Origin: Lumbricus terrestris
Lineage: Eukaryota > Annelida > Clitellata > Crassiclitellata > Lumbricidae
NCBI GenBank assembly: GCA_949752735.1
Contig: OX457047.1
Span: 14,398,674-14,462,673, forward strand
Direction: 5' to 3'
Length of the DNA stretch: 64,000 nt
Positions 31,611 through 46,200 of this stretch are shown here, one piece after another; position 1 is the stretch's first letter; every line of letters begins with the position of its first letter. Both the position numbers and the translations under genes were made by a program. Under the pieces are notes generated by a model. It searched no databases and was not told the origin of the DNA. It saw only the letters and a program-made list of their open reading frames with translations.

Positions 31611-32445
31611 TAAACACGTACATGGGTGGGGAAGGCATCCACAGGGCTGACCCAATGGTGGCAAATGTTCACTTAGTGATCAAATAAATTCTAAAATTTA
31701 GAGGTGGACTTTTTTCACAGGGAAGTCCCAGTGGTGGCAAATATCCGTAAGTCCATTGAATAAAGTATAAAAAGTGATTGCCTTCATTTGTGTCTCTTCG
31801 ATGACGAGTTGGAAAGACAACTTCATTTGTGAAATTCTTCTTTAGTGAAGTTTTATCCAGTCACTAGAATGCATGGTATTCCCTTAGACTGAGTGCCTGT
31901 CTATGATGTAAACAGTATGGCTGCCAAAGAAATCGCTAAAATAGAGCGCTGTAGTCTTATGAGTTTCATGTTGCAACTCGTACATTTCACGGACCCCATG
32001 CGTACGTACAAATGAGCTCTCCCCGGTTCACAAAGGTTAATTAATTATTTAATTAGCTAAAGTCATCTGTAAAACATTTATTTTATAGTTGGCTGCTACT
32101 TGTTTTTGTGTTTACTGTTTAGATCTGAACAGAATTTAAATATAATGTAGTCAAATGTAGCCATCAGACGGCTGTAGGATGATACAGGATTAACAGGTTA
32201 ATATTTATAGACGTCATAATTATACATTTATTTTGCGTACGTGCATTTTGCTGAGGCTCTCCCTCGTACACACGTGTACACAAATTGCCTAAATCCTTTT
32301 ACCCCTCTGTGCGTATGTTTTATTATGGGCAGATTATGGCTCAACAGCTGTAGTGGTTACAGGTTTCTAATCAGCTGAAAATGTCATGGAACTCAAGGAT
32401 CTGAGAGAAACTACTGGTTATGGAGTTTGGCCTAGGCCTATGACC
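31611..32445. other. non-repeat spacer upstream of MTR4, no gene fixed
   Basis: No confident exon. This is the nearest stretch upstream of MTR4 exon 34152 not clearly made of transposon, so it could hold the gene's promoter or first exon, but I find no MTR4-like N-terminus. Confidence 0.3.
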
Positions 32446-32453
32446 ATCTACGC

Positions 32454-32793
32454 CAGTGGTTCCCAACCCGTGGCCCGCGGGCCAAAAGTGGCCCGCCAGG
32501 CCTTAAAAAATGGCCGTCTCTCAAAGAATTAAAAAAATATATGAAAAAATTGACAATTTGGACAGGATAGAGAACATGGTTATTTTCTATTACAAATTAT
32601 TTCATTTTGACGTCTATAAATAACGTCAAACATTCTATTTTGATTCAATTATAACAATTTTATATGCTTAAAATAGGTTAATTAAATTTTAGCTTTGTGG
32701 CCCCATAACATCCTTCAACTAAGAAAAAGTGGCCCTCGTGTCCTCCAACTTAGAAAAAGTGGCCCTACAGTCAAGAAAGGTTGGGAACCACTG
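32454..32793. mobile_element. hAT MITE (CAGTGGTTCCCAACC family)
   Basis: CAGTGGTTCCCAACC at the left and GGTTGGGAACCACTG at the right are perfect inverted repeats. The 8-bp flanks ATCTACGC and ATCTATGC differ at one position. This is the widespread Charlie-like hAT terminus. No coding content. Confidence 0.85.
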
Positions 32794-32814
32794 ATCTATG
32801 CATACACTTTTCAA

Positions 32815-34035
32815 GGCGATGGATGTGGGTGATCAAACGCTGCTCGGCTTGCTTGATCTTTCGGCAGCATTCGATACGGTCGACCACGACGTGCTGGTCG
32901 AATGCCTGATGAGGACATGCGGTGTCGTTCGGTGGCGCTTGACTGGCTCCGTTCGTACATAAACGGACGCCGACAGACGGTGCTCTACATATGACGAAGT
33001 TTTATCCTCTCCTCGTTCCCTCGTCTGTGGAGCGCTCTGTGCTAGGTCCACTGCTCTTCCTGTTCTACACGGCCAGCATTGTTAAGCTGGCCACCAGTCT
33101 CGGCTTGAAATCACATTTCTACACCGATGACTCGCAGCTATATACGTGGGGCCCGGGCCACCCATCAATTGACGGAAGCAGCGGCGATGGGTGGAGTTGG
33201 GCATCGAGTAGATTGCTGAATGGATGCGCTCCAACAGACTCTGTCTCAACCCCGAGAAGACGGACTTCCTATGGTGTGCGACAGGTGAATGGTGTCATCA
33301 TCTCGACACTTGCAAACTCAGTGTATGCGGTCTTTGATCCGACCCGTGACTGCTCTCTGCGACCTCAGCGTCATACTGGAATCCGAACTCTCCATGCGGC
33401 GTCACGTGGCGCGAACTGTCGGATGCTGCTTCTGTCAGCTCCGCCTCCTGAGGGGCTGCATCAGATCCCTGCCTTTCGAGGCTGCAAAGGCGGCCGTCGC
33501 TGCCTTTGTCACCTCTCAGGTTGATCATTGTAACAGCCGGCTGGTCAATTCGCCCACGTGTCTTCTGAATTGCCTACAGCCAGTTCTCAATGCTGCTGCG
33601 AGACTGCTGTGCAATCGGAGGAAATAATATGATCACTTGACGTCGTTACTATGCGATGTCCGACGCTGTCTGCCTGTTTCATAGGATTGAATTTAAAATC
33701 TGGTTACTTGTTTACAATTCTCTACATGGAGCCGCGCCTGTGTATCTGTGTGATTACTGTACCCAGACACACTCATCCACTTCTGGGATGTGACCTAGAT
33801 CGCTCGACAAACGCAATCTTCATATACGGAGCATGAGATCCCACTTTGGTGATTGCGCTTTCTCGGTGCCTGGCCCCAGATGCTGTCACTGTTTTCCTCC
33901 CGCCCTGCGAGCAGTTGACTCTCTGGATTCAAGACTTATTTATTTTGTAGGACCTGTCCTACTGTTTAGTATAGTATTTGAGGCGCCCTTGTAATGGCAT
34001 GACTGTGTTATGGTGCCATAGAAATCATCATTATT
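32815..34035 (+). mobile_element. degenerate LINE fragment (RT and 3' end)
   Basis: Reading frames switch repeatedly. The pieces visible are GLLDLSAAFDTVDHDVLVE (RT motif A), GPLLFLFYTASIVKLA (motif B), FYTDDSQLY (motif C, in place of YADD), and VDHCNSRLVNSPTC ... LNAAARLLCNRRK. The 3' UTR GAGGCGCCCTTGTAATGGCA matches the LINE at 244-816 and ends in an ATT-rich tail. It begins abruptly, i.e. 5'-truncated. Many frameshifts and stops make it inactive. Confidence 0.8.
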
Positions 34036-34151
34036 TCTATTATATGAGCCTGAATATAGCCATAAGTTTGTTTTTTCTTGTATGGTCTTATTTTCAGTTA
34101 TGGATTTATTTAGGTTAAATTTTTTTAAATGCTGAATTTTTTTTCTTTCAG

Positions 34152-34261
34152 AGATGTCCTCCATCTGCCAGCAAGGATTCAACAGCAGCTGCTGCTTTGC
34201 CAGATGCAGGCGCCACAGGTGTCAGCACATCATGGTGTACAGTGTCATCAGAGATTCAACG
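34152..34261 (+). CDS. MTREX: MTR4 exon 1 of the visible set (N-terminal linker)
   Basis: A strong acceptor (poly-T then TTTCAG) and a GTAAGG donor bound 110 bases. The frame [19 protein letters not shown] ... SSEIQR joins in phase to [17 protein letters not shown] of the next exon, where MTR4 N-termini have a poorly conserved acidic/Ser-rich linker. Because it starts at an acceptor, at least one further upstream exon must carry the start codon. An ATG inside it (34154) is in another frame. Confidence 0.6.
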
Positions 34262-37200
34262 GTAAGGCCAAAAAATAATGGTGTGTTTCCGGTAACAGAG
34301 CTATAAAAAAAACTGGGTAGGTAGGTAGAGAAATATTTTATTTAAAAAAAATTATACAGTGACTACCCAAAAATTATACTGAACTGCCCTTTTCTGCACA
34401 AAGGTAAACTGCCCTTTTCTGCACAAAGGTAAACTGCCCTTTTCTGCACAAAGGTACACACTGCAATCAAGTACATGTTCTAAGTCAGGGGTTGTTAAAC
34501 TTTATTTTTATTGTACCCCACGTAAGATAAACAAATGATGGTGTACTCCCAGCAAAGTCAGAGCAGAAACAAAATGCCATTGTGAAATTCCCTTGCAGTG
34601 TCAACTAAAAGTTCATTTAATCACTGGTGACATCGTTTATTAGAGTCGTATATATGGAGCAAAATTTAGTCTGAGTCATATAGACCCTATTCTTATCAAC
34701 AAATTTAAAAGGAAAATTACCCTGTAAGAAAGAGTGGTGGGCTTGTTTTGACTAGCACAGATTAACATGTCTGGTTTAAAATTTGGCAATTTAAAACGCA
34801 GAGTTACCCCATTTTTTTATAGCTGGAATAGTCTAAAAACCAGTTTTACATAGATATGACGTGCTGAAAGGAATCACAAAATTTAAAGCAATTAACCATT
34901 AGGCCAATTCCGCTCTCGAGCTAGTTGAGTTCTCTATAGGCTGAGAATTTCAGGCTTTGGTTCTTGCAACCATTTATACATTATTTGTTTCAAAATTATA
35001 GTAATATGCTGCATGCACCACATTGTATCATGGGTCTGATTCTATGTTGTGGAAGAAATACATAACGATGATTTTATATCTTGCACCGTTAAAAATCATT
35101 GCTAATCAAAGAAAGACGCGTACACAGAGTCCATAAGCTCAAAGAAAATTTAAATTTCTGCAATTTGTCGCGTACCCCTTACCGGCACCTGGCGTACCCC
35201 CAGGGGTACGCGTACCACATTTTGAGAACCCCTGTTCTAAGCTAACTTGTATAAAATGACTATTATTTGCAGAATGTCTGTATACACTAACTGCTGTAGG
35301 AAACAATCTTATTGATTTCATTTTGTTGACGTCTTCTCTCGCAAGGTGGAGTGGGATAGTTTTTATTCTTTAGCGTTGACTTGTGATTTTCATCTAACTG
35401 GTTCAACAACTCAAACCCGATCTTGTTCTGTATCAGACTCAGTCTTGATGTTGCCAAGTCTGTAAGGATTTTCTCAGGTACAGCCAAAACGGCTCTTCTA
35501 GCTATTTAGTACAGACCAGGATTCTTGTTTGATTTACATGACTGATTTTACAGGCTGAGTGATAACTAATGATGAGGAGATGTCAGCACATCATTTCTGA
35601 AGGAAGTTGGTTGACCATGGAGAAAGCTGTGCTTTCTGTCTATATGCAACTGTTTTCAAGCTACTGGGAATGCATTATAATGCAGTGTAATTCTTTGTTC
35701 CTTTTTCAGCTTGATGGCTCTGATTCCAAAAATCCGAGTTTTCAAGCTTGAGACGCCTGAAGCTTGTATTCATGAAGTTGCAATTCCTGAAAATGTTGAA
35801 TACAAAGAACTTGTTGTGAGTAAGGATCCTCCAGCCAGGGAATACAAATTCCAGCTGGATCCATTTCAGAAAGAGGCAGTCCTGTGTATCGAAAATAACC
35901 AGTCAGTTCTTGTATCTGCTCACACATCTGCTGGAAAGACAGTTGTAGCCGAGTAAGTTTTAGATCTTTGTTTGGTTAGTTTTACATGACAGCTGTCCTA
36001 TTTATCACTCTAACAATGAGCTGCATTGTTTTCCCAGTAACTTTTTGATATACTCTCATTAAAGGATTAAGTAGGTTTATGCCAAACTAATTTTAACTCA
36101 GACTGCCATGGTAGTGAAGCCAAACATGGCAAGTGGATCCTGCAAATCAAATAACTATGTTTGTTGGAATGGAGCTTGTTGATCCCTTTCAACACAGAAC
36201 GTCTGGCTTAATGGATTTAAAATGTAATTTTTGTTTTTGTGATTGTGAGTGTTCTATGCCATCAGAGTATTTGAGTTATTGAGTGAAACTTATTTTTGTG
36301 TTTTTAAGTTTTATAAGTATTGACCAATTATGCTTTAAAATGGTAAAAACATTTGGTATTTAGTTATATGTCTTTGGCACCAATATTATGTCTGCTACTT
36401 AAGAATTTAAGCAATTGCATTTTTATGAGGTAATATTGTCACATTCATCAAAACAACATAGCTGCCATAAAGATAATGGTATGAATGTGATAATAATGGA
36501 ACCACTTACCAATACTGATCAAATTTTTATGTAGTTTCTGCTCTGAAAAACAGTTGTTGCAGTGATTTCTGCTATCTGCTTTTTATGGCATCTCTCGAGT
36601 TCATCGTTTTGGTTTCAGGTTTAGTTTGTGATGGCTGCCACTGCATACTTATAGTGGTGTAATGGTGTATATTATGTAATAAGTATGGCAATGGATTTGG
36701 AATTACTTGTATTCTTGTCATCACCTAGCGATTGTTTTATTAAAGCTGGCATGCATTCCACATGTATACTACAGTACTTATATCTTCTCGCCACCTGGCA
36801 CATTATTTTATTATTCTCTTGCCTTACTTTCTACGCTCCAGAACACCTTCAGCATTCTTTTAATTTAGTTTATCAGGGTTATAATGCTTCCTTTAATGAA
36901 CGAATGAATGCTCGAGACTGCTGTAAACTTATTTACTTTGGCCTACACCGCAACTGACCTTTTTGGCAATTGATGATGTTTTTGTTTGCAGGTTATTGCA
37001 ACAGTTCTATTATTGACCTGAGGATAGGAGTTCAAATAATGTAGTGGATATGCGAATCTAGGAAATTTCTTGTCTCTACAAAAATATTTTTGTATTCTAG
37101 AGGTTAAAAGGTTATATGATATTTGCCATGTGTATGTCAAAAGCAAATGCTAGTTAGTGAGTCTTTCAGTGATAAATAGTGAATACTTCATTAAATTTGT

Positions 37201-40200
37201 CATTGGCCTCCAATTTTTTCCCCCTAAAGGCTTTAAGATTTTAAATGTAAAACTTTATTCTCAAGTTATATTACTGCTTGGTTTCAGTGGTTGACTATTT
37301 GTTGTTGCCATCTTGATTGTCTTCAGACTTTGTGATTTGCTATGCTCCTGTTTTGTTTTCAGTTTCATTCTGTCCATCTCTGTCCTTGTTCTTTCTTATT
37401 TTATTCTGTTTTCTCTTAGCCTCAATGGTTGTGCATTTTTAATGCATGTAAATAGTGTGTAACTTTGTTTTTCAGATATGCAATTGCTCTGTCCCTGCAG
37501 AAGAAGCAGCGAGTCATTTACACGACTCCTATAAAGGCTTTGAGCAATCAGAAGTATTACGAGATGTTGGCTGAGTTTGACGATGTTGGTCTGATGACTG
37601 GAGATATCACAATCAATCAAGATGCCACTTGTCTTATCATGACCACTGAGGTCTACATATATATGTCTCTCCTCTTTCACTGTTTCTAAATATTGCCTGA
37701 ATTTTATGCTGACTGCCACTCATGGTTTATCTTACTTTTCTGATTACTATGTCCTGCATCTCGCATCCCAATATTCTTTTTAAGTAGATTGCCAATTTCT
37801 TTCAGAATGGGAAAGTAAGCATGAGCTCGTTGAGCATAGACTACGAACTTGCACCACAGTTTAAATGTACAATTGTACAATGTACATGCCAGTCTTTGCC
37901 ACAGATTTGTTCTTACATCATTCGAGACATTTTATTCTAAATTTGCGCACACATACAATCTGTACAGACAATTCCAAACACAGCTAAATCACAAGTTATG
38001 AACGGCTTTGGAACTGCAGTCTCTGATTTATTGTTAATTTCATTGAGAATGTTTTAGGTATATTTTATTCAGTGGTTTTTTTGTATAGCATAATGGTATT
38101 AGATGTGTATAATATATTATTGTTATCATTATGAGCACTTTAAACCAATTCTAGTACTATGCATTGCATGACTCTACTATTGTGGCAAAATCCTTTATTC
38201 GGATTTGATAGCCAGAGTTACTGAAGTCTAGTGATTCAATAAATTTCAGTGATTGTTTCACATACTCTAAATGCACCTCACAGATCACATTGCCCTTTCA
38301 CACTAATACAATACTCCATCATTTTCAGGATTGTCTTCACTTTATTTATTCTCTCGTTCGTGCAGCATTCTTAAAACTATTCTCTGTTTTTGTGTGTTTG
38401 TAGATTCTGCGCAGTATGTTGTACAAGGGGTCTGAGGTTATGAAGGAAATGGCTTGGGTGGTATTTGATGAGATTCACTACATGAGAGATAAAGGTGCAG
38501 GGAAACTCGTATACAGAACTTCATTTCTTCTAGAGAATTACTGAACAAATTCTGCAGTTAGACAAAATCATAATCAACCAAAATGAGAGAGAAGGTGAAT
38601 TTTCAGCCAACTTGGTTGGTGACTTATCCAGAAAGATGTGCCTCTCACAAGCACATGTGCACATTGTGCTGTTAGCTCATGCACCGTGGATGGAAATAAT
38701 TTATTAACTTTACCTGTTTCGTTACCTTACCTTGTAAATTTTCTGATTTCTAATGTGATGCTTTAAATGTTTTCTTACCTTCTTTAGCTATTTAATGTAT
38801 GTCTAGCTTTTTCATTTTCATATTGTAACTGCAGTTGAATGAATGATCTAGGTGCAATACTGCTGATGTGAATATTATGACGATCACTGAAATATTGATT
38901 TGCATAATATATGCCAGTATGCTGTTGTTGCAGAGAGAGGTGTTGTCTGGGAAGAAACAATCATTCTTCTTCCTGATGCGGTTAGATGTGTTTTCCTGTC
39001 GGCCACAATTCCCAATGCCAAACAGTTTGCAGAATGGATTTGCTATCTTCATAAACAGGTGATGATGCTAAATTGGGATTTAATCCTGATTATCACATAT
39101 TGCATTTATATGCTAAGTAGTCAGTTGAAAGACTCAAATTAAAAGTTTAATTTGTTACCAGTGTGCATCAAGGAGCTGTGTTTTCATGCTTTGCAACTCT
39201 TGTTTTGACTAGAAAATCAGTTAATTACAAAGTTATATATACTATAAGGTTATGGTAAGAGTCTTTGTTCATAATAATACGCGTGACGGCACTTGTAATA
39301 TGACATGGGCAAGAATATTAGAGTGAGCTAAGCAGCATTAACTACGGTGACTAGGTGAGTGGGTGAACATCTGTGGAGTCTTATCGTATATTTCACAAAT
39401 AATCCTCAGTGAAACGCAATGAAAATTTACATTTTTACTGTATTTACTACAATTTTGAGTATGATTAGATCTTTATCAATTGATGCAATTATGTACTAAA
39501 AATGCTTTTATGTTTCTCACATATATGTATCATAAGTTAGGTTGCAAAATATGAATAACTGTGTAATTTATGCAAATGTAAATGTGAGTTTACAACATGT
39601 CATAGATAACAAACAGATTTAACTAACTAGGATGCAGTCTTCAAGTTCTAAGTTCTAACAAATGCAATTAGAGCAAGAGGAATTTGTGCAAGAAAACGTT
39701 GCATGAAATTCAGTTAAAACCAAATCAGACACAAAAGAACGTCATTACTTGTGCTACCTGTTAAATACATGTTACATAGATATGGTTGTGTTGAATAATA
39801 ATGAATAAGATTAACATGTTAGACCGGAAAAATTAAATCTGATGTAAATTTCCTTCTAGTATGCATCTGCATTGAGAATTAAATCAGAAGTAAATTTCCT
39901 TCTAGTATGCATCTGCATTGAAAATTAAATCAGAAGTAAATTTCCTTCTAGTATGCATCTGCATTGAAAATTAAATCAGATGTAAATTTTTCTTCTGGTG
40001 TGCATCTGCATTGAAAATTAAAACCAGATGTAAATTTCCTTCTAGTATGCATCTGCATTGAAAATTAAATCAGATGTAAATTTCCTTCTAGCGTGCATTT
40101 GCATTGAAAATTAAATCAGATGTAAATTTCCTTCTTATATGCATCTGCATTGACTGAACTTTCATTGACAGTTTTTATTAATAATGTTGAGTTGACATAA

Positions 40201-43200
40201 TTTGTCATTTGTAGCCTTGTCACGTCGTCTACACTGACTTCCGTCCCACTCCTCTTCAGCATTACGTCTTTCCAGCTGGAGGAGAAGGTCTCCATCTCGT
40301 TGTTGACGAACATGTAAGTGCAATGGAAGGAACTCTTATGATGAAAGATATCTCTGTTTGGCATCGCATTATTTTTTCTTGCTTGAATTGGACGTGATTT
40401 CGTGCTTTGAAATATCATTTTTTTAGTTTGCATGAAACTCCCTCTGACTTTGTGTGCGTGCAGATATTTACTTCTGTTAGGGGTCTAATTTCCACTACAT
40501 ATATGTTATACATTTATAAAATAACTACTGAAACCTTTCTCCTATCATACATTTTTCTTGTATATGTTAGATGCTCTCAAAGATGGAAGTTTTGATCTGA
40601 AAAATTATATATAAAATTTCTAGTATGATGCAAATTTTAGGGTGTTTTTCGAGAAGATAATTTCACTGCTGCGATGTCTATCTTGAAAGATGGAGATGCA
40701 GCTAAAGGAGACCAGAGAGGGAGAAAAGGAGGCCTGATAGGTAATTACGTTATCAACTCCGCTCAAATCAGATAAAGATTGGTCAATATCAGGGGCATAA
40801 CATGTTGCAGAATATAAAGCAAATGAACGGATTCGTGATTTGAAAGTTTACGCTGGTAATCATGCTTAATTGCTTATGATATGTAATCAAAACTGTGAAG
40901 ACTCAGTGTGAGTTGGAAGAATTAAAATGGATTTTGTTACTGCATGAAGTTAGGTTACGAATAGTTTTAATACTGCATGTTTTTTAGATACGGTAAGAAA
41001 ATGTATGTATTTCAATATGTTCATCTTCTTGCAAATATTTTAATAAAAACTCTTAAGTTAAAAAGTTAACATAATATGGGTTTAAGTAAATAAAAAAAAT
41101 CTTTAAGAGTTAGTTACTTTAAACATGTGATCCTTAAACTTGGTATATCTGTCATCTCTGTTGAAGTTGGGTACAAGACTATTTTATGCCGTAGATTGAT
41201 GCCTTTTTTGTATTCATGCTTATTTTTCTGACATAGGTTGAGTTTTCTTGTCCACAATCACTTATGTTAGATATCCACACTCCAAAAATATGAACTGACT
41301 GTGTAGTTTTGTCTAAGTTTGAAATCTGTAAAATGAATTTTAAATGGTTATTTTGTTATTACATAGAATAATATTAATAAATAGTTTTTATCACTACATT
41401 CTATGGAAACATAGAAAGACTCTTGTGGTTCACTGTATTACCATACCTCAAAAATTGTAATGCAATAGTGTAAACTGAAAACAGGAATAACCTCTATAAG
41501 AAAATAGGAGCTATTCTTGTTTTCGGTTTACACTATCACATTATGGTTAGCATCCTTCTTTGTAAATTTTGAAATGTGTATTTACTATTTATGGATTCTA
41601 GTGAATAGTAGCAGAATTTGTGGATGTTATAACTAAGGAGATTGTTTCCTTTGGCTTCAGGTGACTCAAACTGCTTTAAGATCGTGAAGTTGGTAATGGA
41701 GAAGAACATGGCTCCTGTGATTGTGTTTAGTTTCAGCAAAAGAGATTGTGAAGACTATGCCAAACAGATGTCTAAACTTTACTTCACAACCAGTGAGTGC
41801 TTTGCTTTTAACTACATTGGAAATCATTAAGGATGCAGATCTTGTAAACCAGAAATACATTTAAAATGGATTGTAGTTAAGTGGACAATTTTTGTCACTA
41901 AAAAAACTCTTTCTTTATAAGGACTTTTCTGGTATGACAGAATTACTGTTTGACTATATAGCACCTTTGTATCTCACAAAGTGCCGCCTGTGATAGTCTA
42001 AAACTCTAGATGATGCTGAAGTCATTAAGGAAAACGTACGGCAAGCAAACATTGCTATAGATAATGAGTAGAGTAGCCACTGGTGAACTCCTTCCGATGC
42101 ATAGAGCCAGATTAGCAAATTCCTATTTCGAGTTGATAGTAGACACTTTGTACAGAGTATCTGAATGATGTAACCTCGAAAAAGAGGAGTGACAAACTCT
42201 AGCAACAAGGCTGACAACACATGGACCCAATGCCATGAAGTACATCATAGATGACAGAAGTTAAGACATTGTTCACCCACCAGGTGTGTTAGGGTCTACA
42301 ATCTTCAGCAGTGAGCCATGAAACATTTGCGCATAGTAACAGTCAGCTCCAATTCTAAAACTCTCTGGACCAAAAACTGTCGAGCTAGTTCCCTGAGTAC
42401 CCTCAAGATGAACTAGCTAAATGATGGTACGTGACACTTTGAAAAAAACCTGAGCTCCACCTAAAGCCCTTAAAAGAAATAAATAACTCCAAATCACTCA
42501 CTAGGTCAAATTAGAACTTCTTAAGAAATTATTTATCAGAACTGATCTGTGACCAACTATTTGATTAAAAACAACACACTAAGAGTGGCTAGACGAACAT
42601 GCGTCCATCTTGACCACATGTTTTTTTCTGGAGAATTGACTATGCTCTACAGACAGATGGTTGCCACAAAATAAAATATTTACGAGATTGTCTCCACGTT
42701 AGGTGTCATACCTTGTTGAGTCTTAGTGGTTGCTGCTAGGCTGTACGTAAGACAAGTTGTAGTTTAGCTTGACTTGTTTATAAAATTGATAGCATGGTGA
42801 CATGGAACTATGTGACCCACAAGGATAGTCAGGTAGATTGTACAACCAAGAACCATGATTGTTACCAATCTGATCTTACCCAGTGTCTTCAATATTTCTG
42901 CTGTATGTTTCATACTGTGCTTCCAATAACATATGTTTGGAAATTTCACATATGCGTTGCAGGTCTGATTTTTATTTTTCAATGCATGCAATCGAGTTTT
43001 TTTACGATCCAGATATCAGAAAAGATCATTTTGTACTTGTACATCGGTGCATGCAGATATTTTTGCAGATGATTGATTTTTTAGCAATAGCTTGAAAAAT
43101 GAAAAGCATGAAATAAAGAACTTTTCATATAGAGGCTTCAAAATTTCTCAGTTTAACTTTGTTTATCATTATATGATCTGCACTTTTGTGCAAAGAAATT

Positions 43201-46200
43201 TGTTAAAAACCAAAATGTAGTAGTTAAAAAATGGATGTCAATTTTCCATTGTGGGGCAAGTGCTCCCTCTTGCCCATATGTGTCAGTGCCCATGTACTTG
43301 TAATGCAATGCAGTTGATTGGATTCAGATAGAATGTCATTTCAAAAATTTCAGCTGAGGAAGAGAAACTGGTGGACATCGTCTTTCAGAATGCAATCGAC
43401 TACACTCTGTCTGACGATGAGAAAGAACTTCCACAGGTAGGCATCGTTGTCAAGTGCGGCATCTATTCTTCCCTGCCTTACAAGATGACGTTGATGCATA
43501 AAGTCTGCTGCTGTATATCACAAGGCATACAAAGATCTGTCTCTGCTGTTGGTCAGAGTCAAGTGCTTTTGCTCGTCTTGTATTCACTGTTGTCTTCGAT
43601 TTCAAACATACATTTGAGATGATTTACTCTTAGCTTTGAAATATGCATTGCCAGTATTTGTGATTGAGACAGATAGTTCTTAGCACTGTGCAAATTTAAA
43701 GAGACACTAATCATGTGAATTTTGAAATTTTATGCTAAGCAATTAATACAATAGGCAAAGACCTCTTTGTGGTTTGATTACTGTCATAGTTTATAGAATT
43801 TGTCTTAAGAACTGAAACCTAAATGTCATTATAATGATTGAGGTTGCCTGAGTTTTCGAGCAAACAAGGTTCGGACTGTTTTTCTAAAAGAATATGCATT
43901 AGCTTTTTGAGCAAATTGAGCTTAATTTTATAGGCTGTATAGGAAAAATAACTTACACTTGTTACGGGTGTATAGACTTTTTTCTGTTACTAAGGTGAAA
44001 GGAATTTTGCCACTTTTGAAGAAAGGCATTGGGATACATCACTCTGGTCTTTTGCCCGTTCTGAAGGAAATCGTTGAAATTCTCTTCTCAGAAGGTCTCA
44101 TAAAGGTAAAAAATCTCATAATTTTATGAATAAGACATAACTCTGGGGTTATATCAAGATAAGACTGTTTTCAGTAATTACTAGCCAATGCCCTTCTGAT
44201 TTTTTCCTATTAAAGACAATGCGCTTATAATCTTCTGATTTTTTCCTATTAAAGACAATGCGCTTATAATCTTCTGATTTTTTCCTATTAAAGACAATGC
44301 GCTTTTGATCTTCTCGTTTCGTCTACATCTGGATTTGTTCAACTTTCTGACAGTCTGTGAAACCAGAAATCAAGCAAGCGTTCTGTCGTTAATGTGCAAT
44401 AAATTAGAACATCGTTTAATATTCTGTTTTAGGCTCTTTTTGCAACAGAGACTTTTGCTATGGGACTCAACATGCCAGCAAGAACTGTTCTTTTCACACA
44501 TGCTCGTAAATTTGATGGAAAAGATTTCCGATGGGTTAGTAAATTGCTTATTTAGCAAAGAATTTGTTATACTGAGCAGTGTGTGTTAAAATATGTATTG
44601 CTAAAATATAGGTGGCAAACTGTAAATTTGATGGAAAAGATTTCCGATGGGTTAGTAAATTGCTTACTTAGCAAAGAATTTGTTATACTGAGCAGTGTGC
44701 GTTAAAATATGCATTGTTAAAATATAGGTGGCAGAAATCTAACCAGATTTTCTGGTGGCAGAAATCTAACCAGATTTTCTGGATTTGTATTTCTTTCATA
44801 CATGCTCTTCCCTCATTCATCAACTGAGCTAGTTTGCAGTTTAAAACCGCTCATAATTTCAAACAGATCATCTCAGTTGGATAACAAGTAGTCTGTAAAT
44901 GAGTCAAAACTGAATCTTTGCATCAAGAAAAAAATTACAAATGTAAAATGCCTATACAGAAACACTTCCATCAGGAATTACAGTTTGATGATATATACCG
45001 GTAGTAGAAGGATTTTAAATATTCCAAGAACTGATTTTGATCCACATTGATTCAACTGACAATTTCATGAAAGGGGCTGTAAAAAGACTCATTTCTTTGA
45101 AATTTTTTATAGTTTATTTAATCAGTTACAAAAACTGGTCACATACCTAAAAAGCCATCTGCATTGGTCTCTTGGCTTCTTCTATCTTCTGTCCACAGTT
45201 GCAGATTTGTCTGAATTGTAAACTCAGAATTTTTCTAAAGCGCCACTCATAGGCCAAATGCAGAGCACCACCTCATTCACGAGTGCTGTGTCTCGTCAGA
45301 AGGGTTGTCCAAAGGGTAGTCAGAAGGAGGTTCAAGTCCAGTTGCAAGGGAGTCAGTGGCGGGGGGGAAATTGTCTGAGAGCTATTGTTGATAGTGGCAT
45401 GGTGTTGGTAGAATTATACATGTTCATGCTTTACCTGTGAAGTATATTGTTGTAATTTGTCAGATATCTTCCGGTGAATACATTCAGATGAGTGGGAGAG
45501 CTGGCAGGAGAGGCTTAGATGATAAAGGAATTGTCATCCTGATGGTAGATGAAAAGATGAGCCCGTTAATTGGAAAACAGATAATAAAGGTGAGTTAGAA
45601 CAGAATGATATATTTCAAGATGCTGTAAGAATCATATTTCAAGAGTAAAAATTCGACAAGGAAAATTATAATTATCGGAAATGAAGTACTTACAATAATG
45701 TGGTCAGTTTAAACGTGTTTTCAAAAATTTCCTTTCCTCTTTGTTTTGAACTGTCTAAATATTTCTGATGTTGCCCATTGTTCGTTTTCTGTGCCTGACC
45801 TCCCTATTATATTGATGTTTCATAAAAAAATTGAAGACAAAATTGTTGTCATACAGACATTGAGAAAGACTGTGCCTCTGTTTGGTTGTTTTTGTTTGTT
45901 TGCATTTAACAAAAGAAGCTTCAGCATTCAGTGCGTGTCTTGTGTGCTTCTATTAATAGTGGTACATAATAATGTAATGGTTCTCTTATTCAAGACTAGA
46001 TTGTTGTTCTTGTAATTGGAGAATTGTTTTTAATTTGGGGTTTCTAGGGCCAACCGGATCCTCTGCTGAGCGCATTTCGTGTCACGTACAGTATGGTGTT
46101 GAATCTGCTCCGAATACAGGACATCAATCCAGAATATATGCTGGAAAAGTCGTTCTACACGTTTCAGAACTATGCCAGCATCCTTGAATTGGTTCAGAGT

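Noticed and set aside
31731..31756. A 26-base mini-exon between TTTCACAG and GTAAGT
   Set aside because: Signals are good, but there is no coding support and part of it duplicates nearby sequence.
31918..32016. ATG frame MAAKEIAKIERCSLM as the MTR4 first exon
   Set aside because: It does not resemble known MTR4 N-termini and no donor in matching phase is clear.
34154..34261. ATG at 34154 as the MTR4 start
   Set aside because: It reads in a different frame from the one that joins the next exon, and the exon begins at a strong splice acceptor.
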